A stretch of DNA of 64,000 nt from NCBI GenBank assembly GCA_023401925.1, contig JAEXDA010000041.1, positions 10,371-74,370 of the forward strand, given 5' to 3'. The stretch comes from Bacillota bacterium (lineage in GTDB: Bacteria; Bacillota; UBA4882; UBA8346). The notes under the pieces were generated by a model. The model made no database searches. It was given only the letters and a program-made list of their open reading frames with translations, and was not told where the DNA came from. Positions within the stretch are counted from its first letter, which is position 1; each line of letters begins with the position of its first letter. Both the position numbers and the translations under genes were made by a program. Positions 17,366 through 26,649 of this stretch are shown here, piece by piece.

Positions 17366-18535
17366 TTATTGTTCTTCACTGGCCAACATATCCCGTAGAG
17401 CCGGCCAAATATCTTCCCGTCCTTCAATTGAAACCAACGAAAAATTAGCGGCATGAATCTGTTCTTGATATAACTTCTTCATCGTGCTATAACCGGTCAT
17501 GATTTCTCCATATCCAAACAAATTACACACTTCGCATAATTTCTGAGCCAAGGCAACCGCTTTAGCGTTATCTTCATCCCAATTATCGCCATCACTACAG
17601 TGAAACGCGTAGATGTTCCACTGGGATGGCGGATAACGTTCCTCAATAACCTGCAAAGCTTTCTCATAACCACTGCTGATATAAGTACCGCCAGATTCCC
17701 CTTTATGGAAAAAATCGTCTTCGGTCACTTCCGCAGCCTGTGTTGTATGGGCAATAAACGCCAATTCAACCTGGTAGTACTTGAGCCGGATGAATTGATA
17801 CAAAAGGAAGTAAAAACTGCGTGCCAAATATTTTTTTGTCTGATCCATCGAGCCTGAAGTATCCATAATGCATATGACAACCGCATTCGACTCCGGAGTT
17901 CGTTCTTCCCTTATTCTATGATACCGGAGGTCCTCTTCCCGGAAAGGGAATCGTTCCTTCTCATTCGGAAGTTCCGGACTCAATTCGCTTTCTTCCTCAT
18001 TTCGTTTAGTCCCTTGATGGCGCTTGATTTTTTCAATCACCGCCTTTTTTTTGGCGAGCCGCGGCGGTATTCCCTTATGTTGATATCCACTCCATTTCTG
18101 CCTGGTGATAGTTTCAATTTCGGCCAGATTTTTACGTTCCATAAACGGCAGGTTTAAATCATCAAATAAGTAACTGATAATCTCTTCCAGAGTTATTTCA
18201 GTTTCGTAAATGTCTTCACCGGGCTCACTACCAGGACCCTGTCCGCCTGTTCCCCCCTTATCGGGGGTTCCCTGACGGTACACATCGCCCCGTTCTTCCT
18301 CTCCCGTACCGCTGCCAACTCCCGGTTGGTTTTTACCATAAATAAACTGATATTCTTTAAGGCTTTTGATGGGTATTTTAATTTTCTTTTGACCGCTCTG
18401 GCCAATAATGCTCTCTTCAGCAATAATTTGGCCGATGTTTTTTTTGATCGATTGTTCAACCAATTGACGATGTCTGCGACGATCTTCGCTCGCCCGCCCC
18501 GAGTCTCCGGAAGATTCCCGAAAAACAGCCATCAT
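17366..18535 (-). CDS. yhbH: YhbH/YeaH family protein (DUF444, VWA-like domain)
   Basis: A 389-residue protein. The first 120 residues are basic and low-complexity (RRRHRQLVEQS, glycine-rich GSGTGEEERG), as usual in the family. The C-terminal half is a von Willebrand A-like domain with a MIDAS-type DTSGSMDQ motif near residue 227 and a later HCSDGDNWDEDNA. In spore formers YhbH is a mother-cell sporulation protein, and in enterobacteria the homologue works with the kinase YeaG in stationary phase. It lies between prkA and spoVR on the same strand, with 58 bases to spoVR and 204 bases after prkA. Confidence 0.92.
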   Translation of the reverse strand: MMAVFRESSGDSGRASEDRRRHRQLVEQSIKKNIGQIIAEESIIGQSGQKKIKIPIKSLKEYQFIYGKNQPGVGSGTGEEERGDVYRQGTPDKGGTGGQGPGSEPGEDIYETEITLEEIISYLFDDLNLPFMERKNLAEIETITRQKWSGYQHKGIPPRLAKKKAVIEKIKRHQGTKRNEEESELSPELPNEKERFPFREEDLRYHRIREERTPESNAVVICIMDTSGSMDQTKKYLARSFYFLLYQFIRLKYYQVELAFIAHTTQAAEVTEDDFFHKGESGGTYISSGYEKALQVIEERYPPSQWNIYAFHCSDGDNWDEDNAKAVALAQKLCEVCNLFGYGEIMTGYSTMKKLYQEQIHAANFSLVSIEGREDIWPALRDMLASEEQ

Positions 18536-18739
18536 AAAACACCTTCCTTCCAGTCATGTTATTTGTTATTCGTTACTAGTCACTGGTGATTCGTTTGCTG
18601 TTCCAAGCTTTCGGTTCTCACCTGAGTTTTGGGTTGGGCTTCCAAAGCATGGCTGCCATTCAACTAATAAACACTTAATAACTGTCCTTCCCCTCGAATA
18701 ACATATAACCAATATACTAATAACTGGTTTGAACTGTTT

Positions 18740-20668
18740 TTAATCTTTCCACAAATTATTGGCCGCGTATTTCAGAACCACATTGCAGCAATGATCACAA
18801 TATCCGTTCTTGTTCATTTCCGCTACCATTGCATTATACTTCTCGTTTTGTTCCTTATCTCTAACTTTGGACTGGGTAATCACCCTCGACAACTCTCTCA
18901 CTGAAGCAGTCAACTTCTTTTCTATAGCCGCCTTAAGTGGCTCATAGCTGTTATAATCAAGAGCTCCTCCATTTCGAAGCACAAAAAACATATACGCCGT
19001 TACATCCTGTCTGAAACCCTTGGCAGCGGTTCCTGTAATACCAATTTGCTCCTCAATGGATTGTAGAAATTTCTCATCCGGTTCAAGTTCTTCCCCGGTA
19101 TTTTTGTCCTTGAGCTTGGTCCGATTGGCATAGGCCTCGGCATGATCAAGATAATTGTTGAATAAATCCTGAGCTTGCTCACGATAACCGTGGATAAAAG
19201 CTTTGGTAACTTCTAATTCCAAGATTTTATGATACTCTTTGCGTAAAATGTTTTGTAAAAAACCTAGATAACGCTTACGGTCGTCCTCCGACAATGATAG
19301 TTCCTTGACCGATTTAATCATCGTGTCTAAAACCGAAAGCGGATTGATACAATCATTCTCCGATTCCGATAGGGCAATATCCAGGCTTTTCATTATAAAA
19401 CGGGTCGAAATGCCGCTCATACCTTCCTTAATCGTTGCCTCCTCGCGGAGTTCAACAATATCCACTTTCTTCGTGCTACCCTGTTCCAGGATTTCTTCTC
19501 CATTATAGATTTTGAGCTTGGTCAGGGCATCAACCTTGGCCGATGGCGAGAGCCGGGTAAGAATCGCAAACATCGAGGCAATTTCGATTGTATGAGGCGC
19601 GATATGTGCTTTGAAATTGCTTTGGCGCAGAATTTTCTGATAAATCTTGATCTCTTCCCCAAGTTCCAAACAATACGGAACTTCAATCTTGACAATCCGG
19701 TCCAAAATAGCTTCATTGGTATGGTCGGACTTAAATTTATTCCATTCCGCCTCATTGGAGTGGGCTAAAATAACCCCGTCAAAATAAATCATGGCTCCTT
19801 TGCCGGGAGAGGGAATCGATTTTTCCTGAGTCGCAGTAATCATGGTGTGCAAATATTCAATCTCATTTTTGAATACTTCGATGAATTCAACCAGGCCACG
19901 GTTCCCCACATTAAATGCACCGTTTAAGGCAAGAACACGCGGATCATCTTCGGAAAAGAGATCCATTTTCGAAATATCAACGGAGCCGATTAGCACAGAG
20001 GTATCTTGATTATTCGGATCAACAGGCGGTACGACACCGATGCCTTTACGGGAGCGAATCGAAAACTCCCCGGTTTCAACAGGCATTTTTTCATACTCGC
20101 CATTATATTCGTTCTTCAAGCGGTACCGGCAGATCGGACAAAGATCACCCTCAATATCGACTTTCAATAGCTGGGCGAAATCAGCTCGCAGATGTTTGGG
20201 AATTAAATGCAAAGGTTCTTCCCGCATCGGGCAACCTTTAATTGCATAAATCGGTGGCGCTGATTCCAAGGACCGCTTTAATTGTTCCATAATAGAGGAT
20301 TTTCCTGCACCGACTGGTCCCTCAAGATACAGAACTTGACGGGATTCCTCACCCCTCATGGAGGCTGCATGAAAAAAACGGACAATTTTCATTAACGTTC
20401 GATCAATCCCATAAAAGTCATCAAAGAATTGGTACTTTTTAAGGATATCATTCCCGTAGATCCTACGCAATTTGGGATTTTCCTCGGTTTTAATCACTTC
20501 GACACCGGGAGCTGTAATTAACTGGTAAAGCCGTTGGTGTGCTAATTGCACGATTTCGGGATTTTCCTTCACCTTTTCCAGATAATCCAAAAAAGTCCCT
20601 TCGTAATGGTGATGGGTCCGTTCCGAACGATCTTTCTTTATTAATTCGGCTATCTCATTAGGTTCCAT
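18740..20668 (-). CDS. prkA: PrkA family serine protein kinase / AAA+ protein
   Basis: About 642 residues when started at 20668, where GGAGG lies seven bases upstream (the in-frame ATG at 20701 lacks such a site). An AAA+-type core carries the P-loop GPVGAGKSS near residue 120 and a cysteine pair CPICRYR near 190. The C-terminal region holds the PrkA kinase-like domain (family assignment). PrkA is expressed in sporulating Bacillus under sigma-E/K-type control and has been described as a kinase and as an AAA+ protease-like protein. It is the first gene of the prkA-yhbH-spoVR cluster. A 10-bp inverted repeat lies in its leader at 20722-20761. Confidence 0.93.
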   Translation of the reverse strand: MEPNEIAELIKKDRSERTHHHYEGTFLDYLEKVKENPEIVQLAHQRLYQLITAPGVEVIKTEENPKLRRIYGNDILKKYQFFDDFYGIDRTLMKIVRFFHAASMRGEESRQVLYLEGPVGAGKSSIMEQLKRSLESAPPIYAIKGCPMREEPLHLIPKHLRADFAQLLKVDIEGDLCPICRYRLKNEYNGEYEKMPVETGEFSIRSRKGIGVVPPVDPNNQDTSVLIGSVDISKMDLFSEDDPRVLALNGAFNVGNRGLVEFIEVFKNEIEYLHTMITATQEKSIPSPGKGAMIYFDGVILAHSNEAEWNKFKSDHTNEAILDRIVKIEVPYCLELGEEIKIYQKILRQSNFKAHIAPHTIEIASMFAILTRLSPSAKVDALTKLKIYNGEEILEQGSTKKVDIVELREEATIKEGMSGISTRFIMKSLDIALSESENDCINPLSVLDTMIKSVKELSLSEDDRKRYLGFLQNILRKEYHKILELEVTKAFIHGYREQAQDLFNNYLDHAEAYANRTKLKDKNTGEELEPDEKFLQSIEEQIGITGTAAKGFRQDVTAYMFFVLRNGGALDYNSYEPLKAAIEKKLTASVRELSRVITQSKVRDKEQNEKYNAMVAEMNKNGYCDHCCNVVLKYAANNLWKD

Positions 20669-20721
20669 ATCCATCCCTCCGCTCTTAGCTAAAGAATTCA
20701 ATCCACTCTGAATTTAACACA

Positions 20722-20761
20722 AATCCGGCAATCAGCCTTTAAAATGATAACTTGCCGGATT
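20722..20761. repeat. 10-bp perfect inverted repeat in the prkA leader region
   Basis: AATCCGGCAA (20722-20731) and TTGCCGGATT (20752-20761) are separated by 20 bases. This is 54 bases before the prkA start, a position suited to an operator or an mRNA hairpin. The remaining gap to 21255, between the divergent prkA and phosphoglycerate mutase genes, shows only a weak ORF (20878-21252) without a ribosome site or recognisable protein. Confidence 0.5.
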
Positions 20762-21255
20762 AAGGTCTTAAAAGCCGCTCGAACCGGCTTCCGCTTTCTG
20801 GTAGAACACTCGTGCATTCAAATGGCTAAGAAAGGCTCTACTTAAGGAAAACACCTCTTGAATTTTGGTGCCTTTGGTTGAGACAATTTAATCGCTCACA
20901 GGATTACCGACGAAATCGGACTGTCTGTGCCGGAATCAATCGTAACTTCAGAATGATTTCATACAAATCGTGTTACTATATTTTATTATCAAAAACCCAG
21001 TTTGACGCCTACCCATTTTGTGGTTTCTTCGCAAAAAAGGCACATCCCATAGGTACTCCTAATAAAATAACTCAATTTTATCGATTTAGTAAATTTTTGC
21101 TCCGACCAAGTTTTGATAAAGGGATTTTGAAATTTATTGGACCGATTCATAAACAAGGAATAAAAAATAGTACATCAGTATTCGTTAAGCAGGGTTTACC
21201 AGAACCAAGCAGAATTATAAAAATAAACTCTCAAAAAGGTGCGGAGGTTTAGAAT

Positions 21256-21999
21256 ATGTACAAACTGGTATTATTAAGGCATGGTGAGAGTATTTGGAAT
21301 CAAGAAAACCGTTTCACGGGATGGACCGATGTAGACCTTTCCGAAAAAGGGCGTCTTGAAGCCCAGGCGGCAGGGAAAACATTAAAAAATGAAGGTTACA
21401 CTTTTGATATAGCTTTTACGTCCGTCTTACAGCGGGCGATCAAAACTTTATGGATGGTACTGGAAGAAACCGAACAAACCTGGATCCCCGAGATAAAATC
21501 CTGGCATTTAAACGAACGGCATTACGGTGCGTTACAGGGATTGAATAAAGCGGAAACCATCAAAAAGTACGGTGAAGAACAAGTTCACATCTGGCGGCGG
21601 AGTTTCGACATTCTACCCCCTGCCCTATCGCCCGATGATCCACGATATCCTGGGAACGAGGCGAAGTATCATCATTTAACCCAAGAGGAATTACCCCTGA
21701 CTGAAAGTTTAAAGGATACGATAAGCCGTTTTCTCCCCTATTGGCACCGGGAAATCGCTCCCCGAATCCAATCCGGACAAAACGTATTGATTACCGCTCA
21801 TGGAAATACATTGCGGGCGCTGGTTAAACATCTTGATGCCATTCCCGAAGCAGAAATTGCTCAACTGAATATTCCCACCGGAATTCCTCTTGTTTATGAG
21901 CTTGATGAAACGTTAAAGCCTCTTAAACATTATTATTTAGGTAATCAGGACATTATTCACAAGGCCATTCAAAGTGTGGTCAAACAGGGAAAGGCCTGA
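21256..21999 (+). CDS. gpmA: 2,3-bisphosphoglycerate-dependent phosphoglycerate mutase
   Basis: Interconverts 3- and 2-phosphoglycerate in glycolysis and gluconeogenesis. It has 247 residues, matching the family's usual 230-250. LLRHGESIWNQENRFTGW (residues 5-22) holds the phosphohistidine RHG motif and the substrate-binding RFTGW. LNERHYGALQGLNK near 90 has the general-acid Glu, and ITAHGNTLRALVK near 180 supplies the second catalytic histidine. TGCGGAGG lies about ten bases before the ATG. It appears to be a single-gene unit; palindromic elements follow it. Confidence 0.95.
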   Translation: MYKLVLLRHGESIWNQENRFTGWTDVDLSEKGRLEAQAAGKTLKNEGYTFDIAFTSVLQRAIKTLWMVLEETEQTWIPEIKSWHLNERHYGALQGLNKAETIKKYGEEQVHIWRRSFDILPPALSPDDPRYPGNEAKYHHLTQEELPLTESLKDTISRFLPYWHREIAPRIQSGQNVLITAHGNTLRALVKHLDAIPEAEIAQLNIPTGIPLVYELDETLKPLKHYYLGNQDIIHKAIQSVVKQGKA

Positions 22000-22071
22000 G
22001 GCTAAGGTCCCAATGGGTTGTGTTGATTTGATCCTCCGCTGCTGAAAATCGGCCAACCCTCCATCTATCTT

Positions 22072-22190
22072 GGGGCTGTCTAAAAAGCAATTCAAAATTA
22101 ATAAGAAATACAATATATAGCTTCATCGAATGGTTTGACTTCAATATATTGTATTTCTTTATCGTTAAAATTTACTTTTGGGACAGCCCC
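22072..22190. repeat. Dispersed palindromic element, near-intact copy 1 (119 bp)
   Basis: Ends are GGGGCTGTC and GACAGCCCC. The inner arms AAGAAATACAATATAT and ATATATTGTATTTCTT-like sequence (TTCAATATATTGTATTTCTT) make it palindromic over nearly its full length. It differs from the copy at 22332-22448 by a single base over the shared 117 bp. No coding capacity. Confidence 0.85.
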
Positions 22191-22331
22191 ACGAACTGTG
22201 AATCTGTAAGTGTTGTTGGGCTAACGAATCCTAGTTTCTCCGGCCTGGCCTAAAACCTTTTGGAACAGCAGTTTTGCGGCTCATATCCCACAAAAAAGCT
22301 TTAACAGGGCATACACGAAGCGCTTTCGTGA

Positions 22332-22448
22332 GGCTGTCTAAAAAGCAATTCAAAATCAATAAGAAATACAATATATAGCTTCATCGAATGGTTTGACTTC
22401 AATATATTGTATTTCTTTATCGTTAAAATTTACTTTTGGGACAGCCCC
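22332..22448. repeat. Dispersed palindromic element, near-intact copy 2 (117 bp)
   Basis: Same orientation as copy 1 and identical except for one T-to-C change in the left arm (AAAATTAATAAG versus AAAATCAATAAG). It is separated from copy 1 by 141 bases. Such identity suggests recent duplication or gene conversion. Confidence 0.85.
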
Positions 22449-22469
22449 AGCAAGATGGAGGGTTGGCCT

Positions 22470-22503
22470 AAAAAGCACCACCGGCTAAAGCCGGTGGTGC
22501 TTT
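22470..22503 (-). terminator. Strong intrinsic terminator of the peptide-transporter operon
   Basis: AAAGCACCACCGGC pairs with GCCGGTGGTGCTTT over a four-base loop. It is 55 bases downstream of the last gene of the minus-strand ABC operon. Confidence 0.8.
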
Positions 22504-22557
22504 AAGTTCTCCCCTCGGAAACGATTGAAACGCCGAATTTCAAAACGTCCTCCGGCT

Positions 22558-23526
22558 TTATTTCGTGCACAAATGACAAGCAACCCAGTGCCGGGGCTGT
22601 GCTTCGATAAACTCCGGCATTTGACGGCTACAAATATCCATCGCCTCCGGACAACGGGTATGAAATCTGCACCCTTGCGGGGGATTAATTGGGCTCGGGA
22701 CGTCACCGGTCAAGATAATCCGCTCTTTTCTAGCTTTCGGATCCGGGATCGGAATCGCCGAAAGTAGAGCTCTCGTATAAGGATGCAAGGGTCTGGCATA
22801 GAGCTCACCCCCCTCGGCAAGTTCTACCAATTTGCCAAGATACATCACGCCCACCCGGTCACTGACATGCTTCACCACATTCAGGCCATGGGCGATAAAA
22901 AGATACGTCAGCCCGAACTCGGCCTGTAAGTCTTTGAGCAGATTTAAGACCTGGGACTGGATGGAAACATCCAAAGCCGAAACCGGTTCATCACAAACCA
23001 CTAATTTCGGGCGAGTTGCCAATGCCCTTGCAATACCGATACGTTGACGTTGTCCTCCGCTAAATTCATGAGGATAACGGCGGGCATAATTGGGATCTAG
23101 GCCAACCAATCCCAGCAATTCCTGGACTTTATCCCGACACTCTTTCCCCTTGGCCAAACGGTGCCGTATCAACGGCTCACCTACGATCTGTTCCACTGTC
23201 ATCCGGGGATTCAATGAAGAATATGGATCCTGGAAGATAATCTGCATCTGGCGCCGCATTTGCCGTAAATTTTTGGGGGAAAGCGCCGATAACTTTTGGC
23301 CGTCAAAAACAATCTCCCCGGAGGTCGGTTCTAACAAATGCAATATCAAACGGCCGATGGTGGTCTTCCCGCAACCGCTCTCGCCTACCAAACCCAGGGT
23401 TTCTCCTTCGCCAATCGTGAAACTGACGTCATCCACTGCTTGGACATTGGTTAATACCCTGCCGAATAAGGTCCGATTCACCGGAAAATATTTGCGTATA
23501 TGTTCAACCTTGACTAAATCCGCCAT
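22558..23526 (-). CDS. Peptide ABC transporter ATP-binding protein, OppF/DppF family
   Basis: A 322-residue ATPase. Walker A GESGCGKTT is near residue 48, the signature FSGGQRQRIGIARALA near 150, Walker B LVVCDEPVSALD near 175 and the switch histidine in IAHGL near 207. The C-terminal oligopeptide-transporter extension includes a Cys-rich part (GCRFHTRCPEAMDIC) that in relatives binds an iron-sulfur cluster or metal. It pairs with the OppD-like ATPase encoded just upstream with no gap. It is the last gene of a five-gene importer for di-/oligopeptides or, less likely, nickel or a sugar oligomer. Confidence 0.92.
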   Translation of the reverse strand: MADLVKVEHIRKYFPVNRTLFGRVLTNVQAVDDVSFTIGEGETLGLVGESGCGKTTIGRLILHLLEPTSGEIVFDGQKLSALSPKNLRQMRRQMQIIFQDPYSSLNPRMTVEQIVGEPLIRHRLAKGKECRDKVQELLGLVGLDPNYARRYPHEFSGGQRQRIGIARALATRPKLVVCDEPVSALDVSIQSQVLNLLKDLQAEFGLTYLFIAHGLNVVKHVSDRVGVMYLGKLVELAEGGELYARPLHPYTRALLSAIPIPDPKARKERIILTGDVPSPINPPQGCRFHTRCPEAMDICSRQMPEFIEAQPRHWVACHLCTK

Positions 23527-24510
23527 CTAGCCGTTCACTCCTTCCGTGGTATGGCGCCAGCAACAAACACGGCGTCCATTTCCCAAATCCAGCAAAACGG
23601 GACGTTCTCTCCGACAACGCGAACCCGCCTCCGGACAGCGCGGATGGAATGAACAGCCCGATGGCAGTTTGGCCAAATCCGGAACTGAACCTTCGATCAC
23701 ATAAAGCTGGCCGTGATCCCCGTCCATTTTCGGAATAGATCGCAACAGTCCAATCGTGTAGGGGTGCAATGGTTCAGCAAATAAATCTTCAACCATCGCC
23801 TCTTCCATCAACTGGCCGGCATACATCACCATGACCCGATGAGCCATCTCCGCAACGACTGCCAAGTCGTGGGTAATCAATAGGATCGCCATTCCAAAAT
23901 CATTCCGCATCTTGCGCATTAAATCAAGGATTTGGGCCTGAATGGTTACATCCAAGGCCGTAGTGGGCTCGTCCGCAATTAATAAATCGGGACGGCAAGA
24001 GAGGGCCATGGCAATCATCACCCGCTGCCGCATCCCGCCTGAGAGTTGATGGGGAAAGTCATGAGCCCTTTTCTCCGGGGAAGGTATCCCGATGGTTCGT
24101 AAAAGTTCCACTGCCCGTTCCCAAGCTTCTTGCTTTTTTAAACCTTGGTGCAGGATAATTGTTTCCGCAATTTGATCTCCAATCCGGTGGACCGGATTGA
24201 GCGAACTCATCGGTTCCTGAAAGATCATGGAGATTTTATTGCCGCGAATCTCGCGCATCTTTTTTTCAGTTAACTCCAGTAAGTTTTCACCATGGAAAGA
24301 GATCCGGCCACCAACAATTTTCCCGGGAGGATTGGGTATCAATCTCATAATCGACAGTGAAGTCACCGACTTGCCGCTCCCGGACTCGCCTACGATCGCT
24401 ACCGTTTCTTTTTCCTGTACCGAAAAACTGATATCATCAACGGCGCGGACAATGTTGCCTTCGCTGATAAATTGGGTTTGCAAATTCTCAATTTTAATAA
24501 GTTCCGCCAT
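23527..24510 (-). CDS. Peptide ABC transporter ATP-binding protein, OppD/DppD family
   Basis: A 327-residue ATPase. Walker A GESGSGKS is near residue 40, the signature LSGGMRQRVMIAMAL near 155, Walker B LLIADEPTTALD near 180 and ITHDL near 212. The C-terminal extension has the family's cysteines (GCSFHPRCPEAGSRC). It starts with ATG after ATAGGAGACTG. It lies 11 bases after the OppC-like permease gene, and its stop directly abuts the OppF-like start. Confidence 0.92.
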   Translation of the reverse strand: MAELIKIENLQTQFISEGNIVRAVDDISFSVQEKETVAIVGESGSGKSVTSLSIMRLIPNPPGKIVGGRISFHGENLLELTEKKMREIRGNKISMIFQEPMSSLNPVHRIGDQIAETIILHQGLKKQEAWERAVELLRTIGIPSPEKRAHDFPHQLSGGMRQRVMIAMALSCRPDLLIADEPTTALDVTIQAQILDLMRKMRNDFGMAILLITHDLAVVAEMAHRVMVMYAGQLMEEAMVEDLFAEPLHPYTIGLLRSIPKMDGDHGQLYVIEGSVPDLAKLPSGCSFHPRCPEAGSRCRRERPVLLDLGNGRRVCCWRHTTEGVNG

Positions 24511-24521
24511 TTTGCAGTCTC

Positions 24522-25403
24522 CTATTGCTTAAGTCTAGGGTCAAGCGCATCCCGTAGTCCGTCACCCAGCAAGTTAAATGCTAACACCGTAACCGTAATC
24601 GCAATGCCGGGGAAAGTAACGATATGCGGCGCAGAAAAAATCGCCGATCTTCCGCTCCCTAACATCGCTCCCCATTCCGCTTCCGGAGGCTGCACTCCCA
24701 AACCCAGAAAACCCAGGAAGGCTGCTTCCAAAATAGCGGCGGAAATACCCAAAGTCGCCCTTACAATAATCGGTGCCATGACGTTGGGTAAAACATGATA
24801 ACTGATGATTTGCAGGTCATGATCGCCGATGGCCCTAGCTGCTTGCACATAGTCATTTTCACGCACCGAGAGGACCGATCCCCTTACAATCCGGGCATAC
24901 TCCGGTATGGCGACGATCCCGATGGCGATGATAGCATTGTCCAAGCCACGTCCCAGCGCCATCATAAAGGCCATTGCCAGTAATAAAGGAGGAAATGCCA
25001 GCATGATATCCATCAGCCGCATGATCATATTGTCGATCCATCCCCCGTAATAACCGGCAAAAGCTCCCAGGATAATTCCGATAAACAACGAAAGAGCTAC
25101 CGCTTCCATACCCACCCGGAGCGATATCTGGGCACCATAAATGATGCGGCTCAGGATATCCCGGCCTAATTCATCCGTACCCAGCCAATGGGAAAAGCTC
25201 GGAGGCTTCAGACTAATTGGTAAATTGCTCTCCTGGTAATTATAAGGGGCAATCCATGGCGCAAAAACGGCTACGATGATCAAGAGCGCCAGAATGATCA
25301 AACCTGCCATCGCCGCGTGATTCCGGCGAAATTGTTTCCAAAATTCGAGCCAGGGGGATTTTTTTTCTGTTGTTCCGATTTCAACATCAAGTTCAACCGC
25401 CAT
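24522..25403 (-). CDS. Peptide ABC transporter permease, OppC/DppC family
   Basis: About 293 residues starting at 25403, where GAGGAGAAC is eight bases upstream; the in-frame ATG at 25418 lacks a site. An N-terminal membrane helix (AGLIILALLIIVAVFAPWIAPY) precedes HWLGTDELGRDILSRIIYGA, the diagnostic OppC-type motif. Five further membrane segments and the EAA loop RAIGDHDLQIISYHVLPN follow. It forms the membrane pore with the OppB-like protein encoded about 96 bases upstream. Confidence 0.9.
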   Translation of the reverse strand: MAVELDVEIGTTEKKSPWLEFWKQFRRNHAAMAGLIILALLIIVAVFAPWIAPYNYQESNLPISLKPPSFSHWLGTDELGRDILSRIIYGAQISLRVGMEAVALSLFIGIILGAFAGYYGGWIDNMIMRLMDIMLAFPPLLLAMAFMMALGRGLDNAIIAIGIVAIPEYARIVRGSVLSVRENDYVQAARAIGDHDLQIISYHVLPNVMAPIIVRATLGISAAILEAAFLGFLGLGVQPPEAEWGAMLGSGRSAIFSAPHIVTFPGIAITVTVLAFNLLGDGLRDALDPRLKQ

Positions 25404-25499
25404 CAAAGTTCTCCTCATCTATGAATTGAAATTGAACCGTAAAAGATTCATGATTCCGTTTCAGGAGTGGTCCCGGAAATCCCGGAATCCGCAGCAATA

Positions 25500-26504
25500 T
25501 TATGAATAATGAATCCGGGGGTCCAGATAGGCATAGAGCAAATCCACCAGAAGGTTGACGATAACGAAGATCGCGGCTACCAGGATCACGCTGCCCTGGA
25601 CTATCGGAAAATCCGAAGCCAGAATGGCATTGGTGGTCAGACTGCCGATCCCCGGCCATGAGAAGACCGTTTCCGTAAGAACTGCCCCGCCCAACAAAAA
25701 TCCGAATTGGAGACCGATTACCGTAACGATGGGGATCAGGGCATTCTTCAAGGCATGGTGATATACCACCGTCTTCTCATCAAGACCTTTGGCATGCGCG
25801 GTGCGGATATAATCCTGTTTGACAACCTCCAGCATAGTGGAACGGGTCATCCGAGCGATGATCGCCATCGAATAAGCTGCTAATGCAATGCCGGGCAATA
25901 TAAGGTGGCGCAAGGCGCTCCAAAAGGCATCCCAATTCCCCGTGAGAAGGCTGTCCACCAAATACAGACGGGTGATAGTCGTTGGTTCCATTCCAATATC
26001 GATTCTCCCGGCAACCGGCAACCAGTGCAGGTTTACCGAGAAGATAATTATCAAAATTAAGCCAAGCCAAAAAATGGGCATGGATACTCCAAGCAGGGCG
26101 CCGATCATACTCACATAATCAAAGAAAGAATAGCGTTTTACGGCCGAGATGACTCCGATCAAAATCCCGACCACAGAAGCAATTGCCAGACTAAACAGGG
26201 CCAATTCGATGGTGGCCGGAAATTGGGAAAATAAATCCTGGACCACCGGTCGTTTGGTCATCAACGAACGCCCCAAATCCCCATGCAACAATTGCCATAA
26301 GAAACGTCCAAATTGCACATAAATCGGATCGTTAAGCCCCATCTCCTGCCGGAGGGCTTCAATCTGAGCTTTGGTGGCATGCTCTCCCAGCATCAAAGCA
26401 GCCGGGTCCCCTGTAAAAACATGCATAATGATGAAAACGAACAGGCTTACTCCGAGTAAGACCGGGATAAGCATGAGTAACCGTTTGATAATATATTTAA
26501 ACAT
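25500..26504 (-). CDS. Peptide ABC transporter permease, OppB/DppB family
   Basis: A 334-residue membrane protein. It begins MFKYIIKRLLMLIPVLLGVS, the typical first helix of OppB-type permeases, then has about five further membrane segments. The ATPase-contact loop reads RTAHAKGLDEKTVVYHHALKN near residue 220, and LLGGAVLTETVFSWPGIG is conserved near the end. CAAGGAG precedes the ATG. It lies downstream of the binding-protein gene and upstream of the OppC-like gene on the same strand. Confidence 0.92.
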   Translation of the reverse strand: MFKYIIKRLLMLIPVLLGVSLFVFIIMHVFTGDPAALMLGEHATKAQIEALRQEMGLNDPIYVQFGRFLWQLLHGDLGRSLMTKRPVVQDLFSQFPATIELALFSLAIASVVGILIGVISAVKRYSFFDYVSMIGALLGVSMPIFWLGLILIIIFSVNLHWLPVAGRIDIGMEPTTITRLYLVDSLLTGNWDAFWSALRHLILPGIALAAYSMAIIARMTRSTMLEVVKQDYIRTAHAKGLDEKTVVYHHALKNALIPIVTVIGLQFGFLLGGAVLTETVFSWPGIGSLTTNAILASDFPIVQGSVILVAAIFVIVNLLVDLLYAYLDPRIHYS

Positions 26505-26649
26505 GAACGTACTCCTTGCCTGTGCTGTTGTCCGCCGCTTCCAATCCGGCGTGATGATTGGATTAAAACCATTCGGTCAAAACTCTTGATTTAACAAAGG
26601 CAAGGAAAGGCGCTCTAAGAACGCTTCCCTTGCCGGGTTTAAGCTCAAT

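Larger units (their letters stand above)
22051..22468. repeat. 16-bp inverted repeat enclosing two copies of the palindromic element
   Basis: GGCCAACCCTCCATCT at 22051-22066 is the exact reverse complement of AGATGGAGGGTTGGCC at 22453-22468. Between these arms lie two near-identical 117-119 bp palindromic elements and a 140-base middle without an ORF. The arrangement looks like a nested or composite non-coding mobile unit. Confidence 0.75.

Noticed and set aside
17308..17454. N-terminal extension of SpoVR
   Set aside because: The extension overlaps the end of yhbH in another frame and the ATG at 17307 has a perfect AGGAGAAACC site.
20878..21252. 124-codon ORF upstream of phosphoglycerate mutase
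   Set aside because: No ribosome site, no recognisable domain, and composition like non-coding sequence; retained only as part of the intergenic region.
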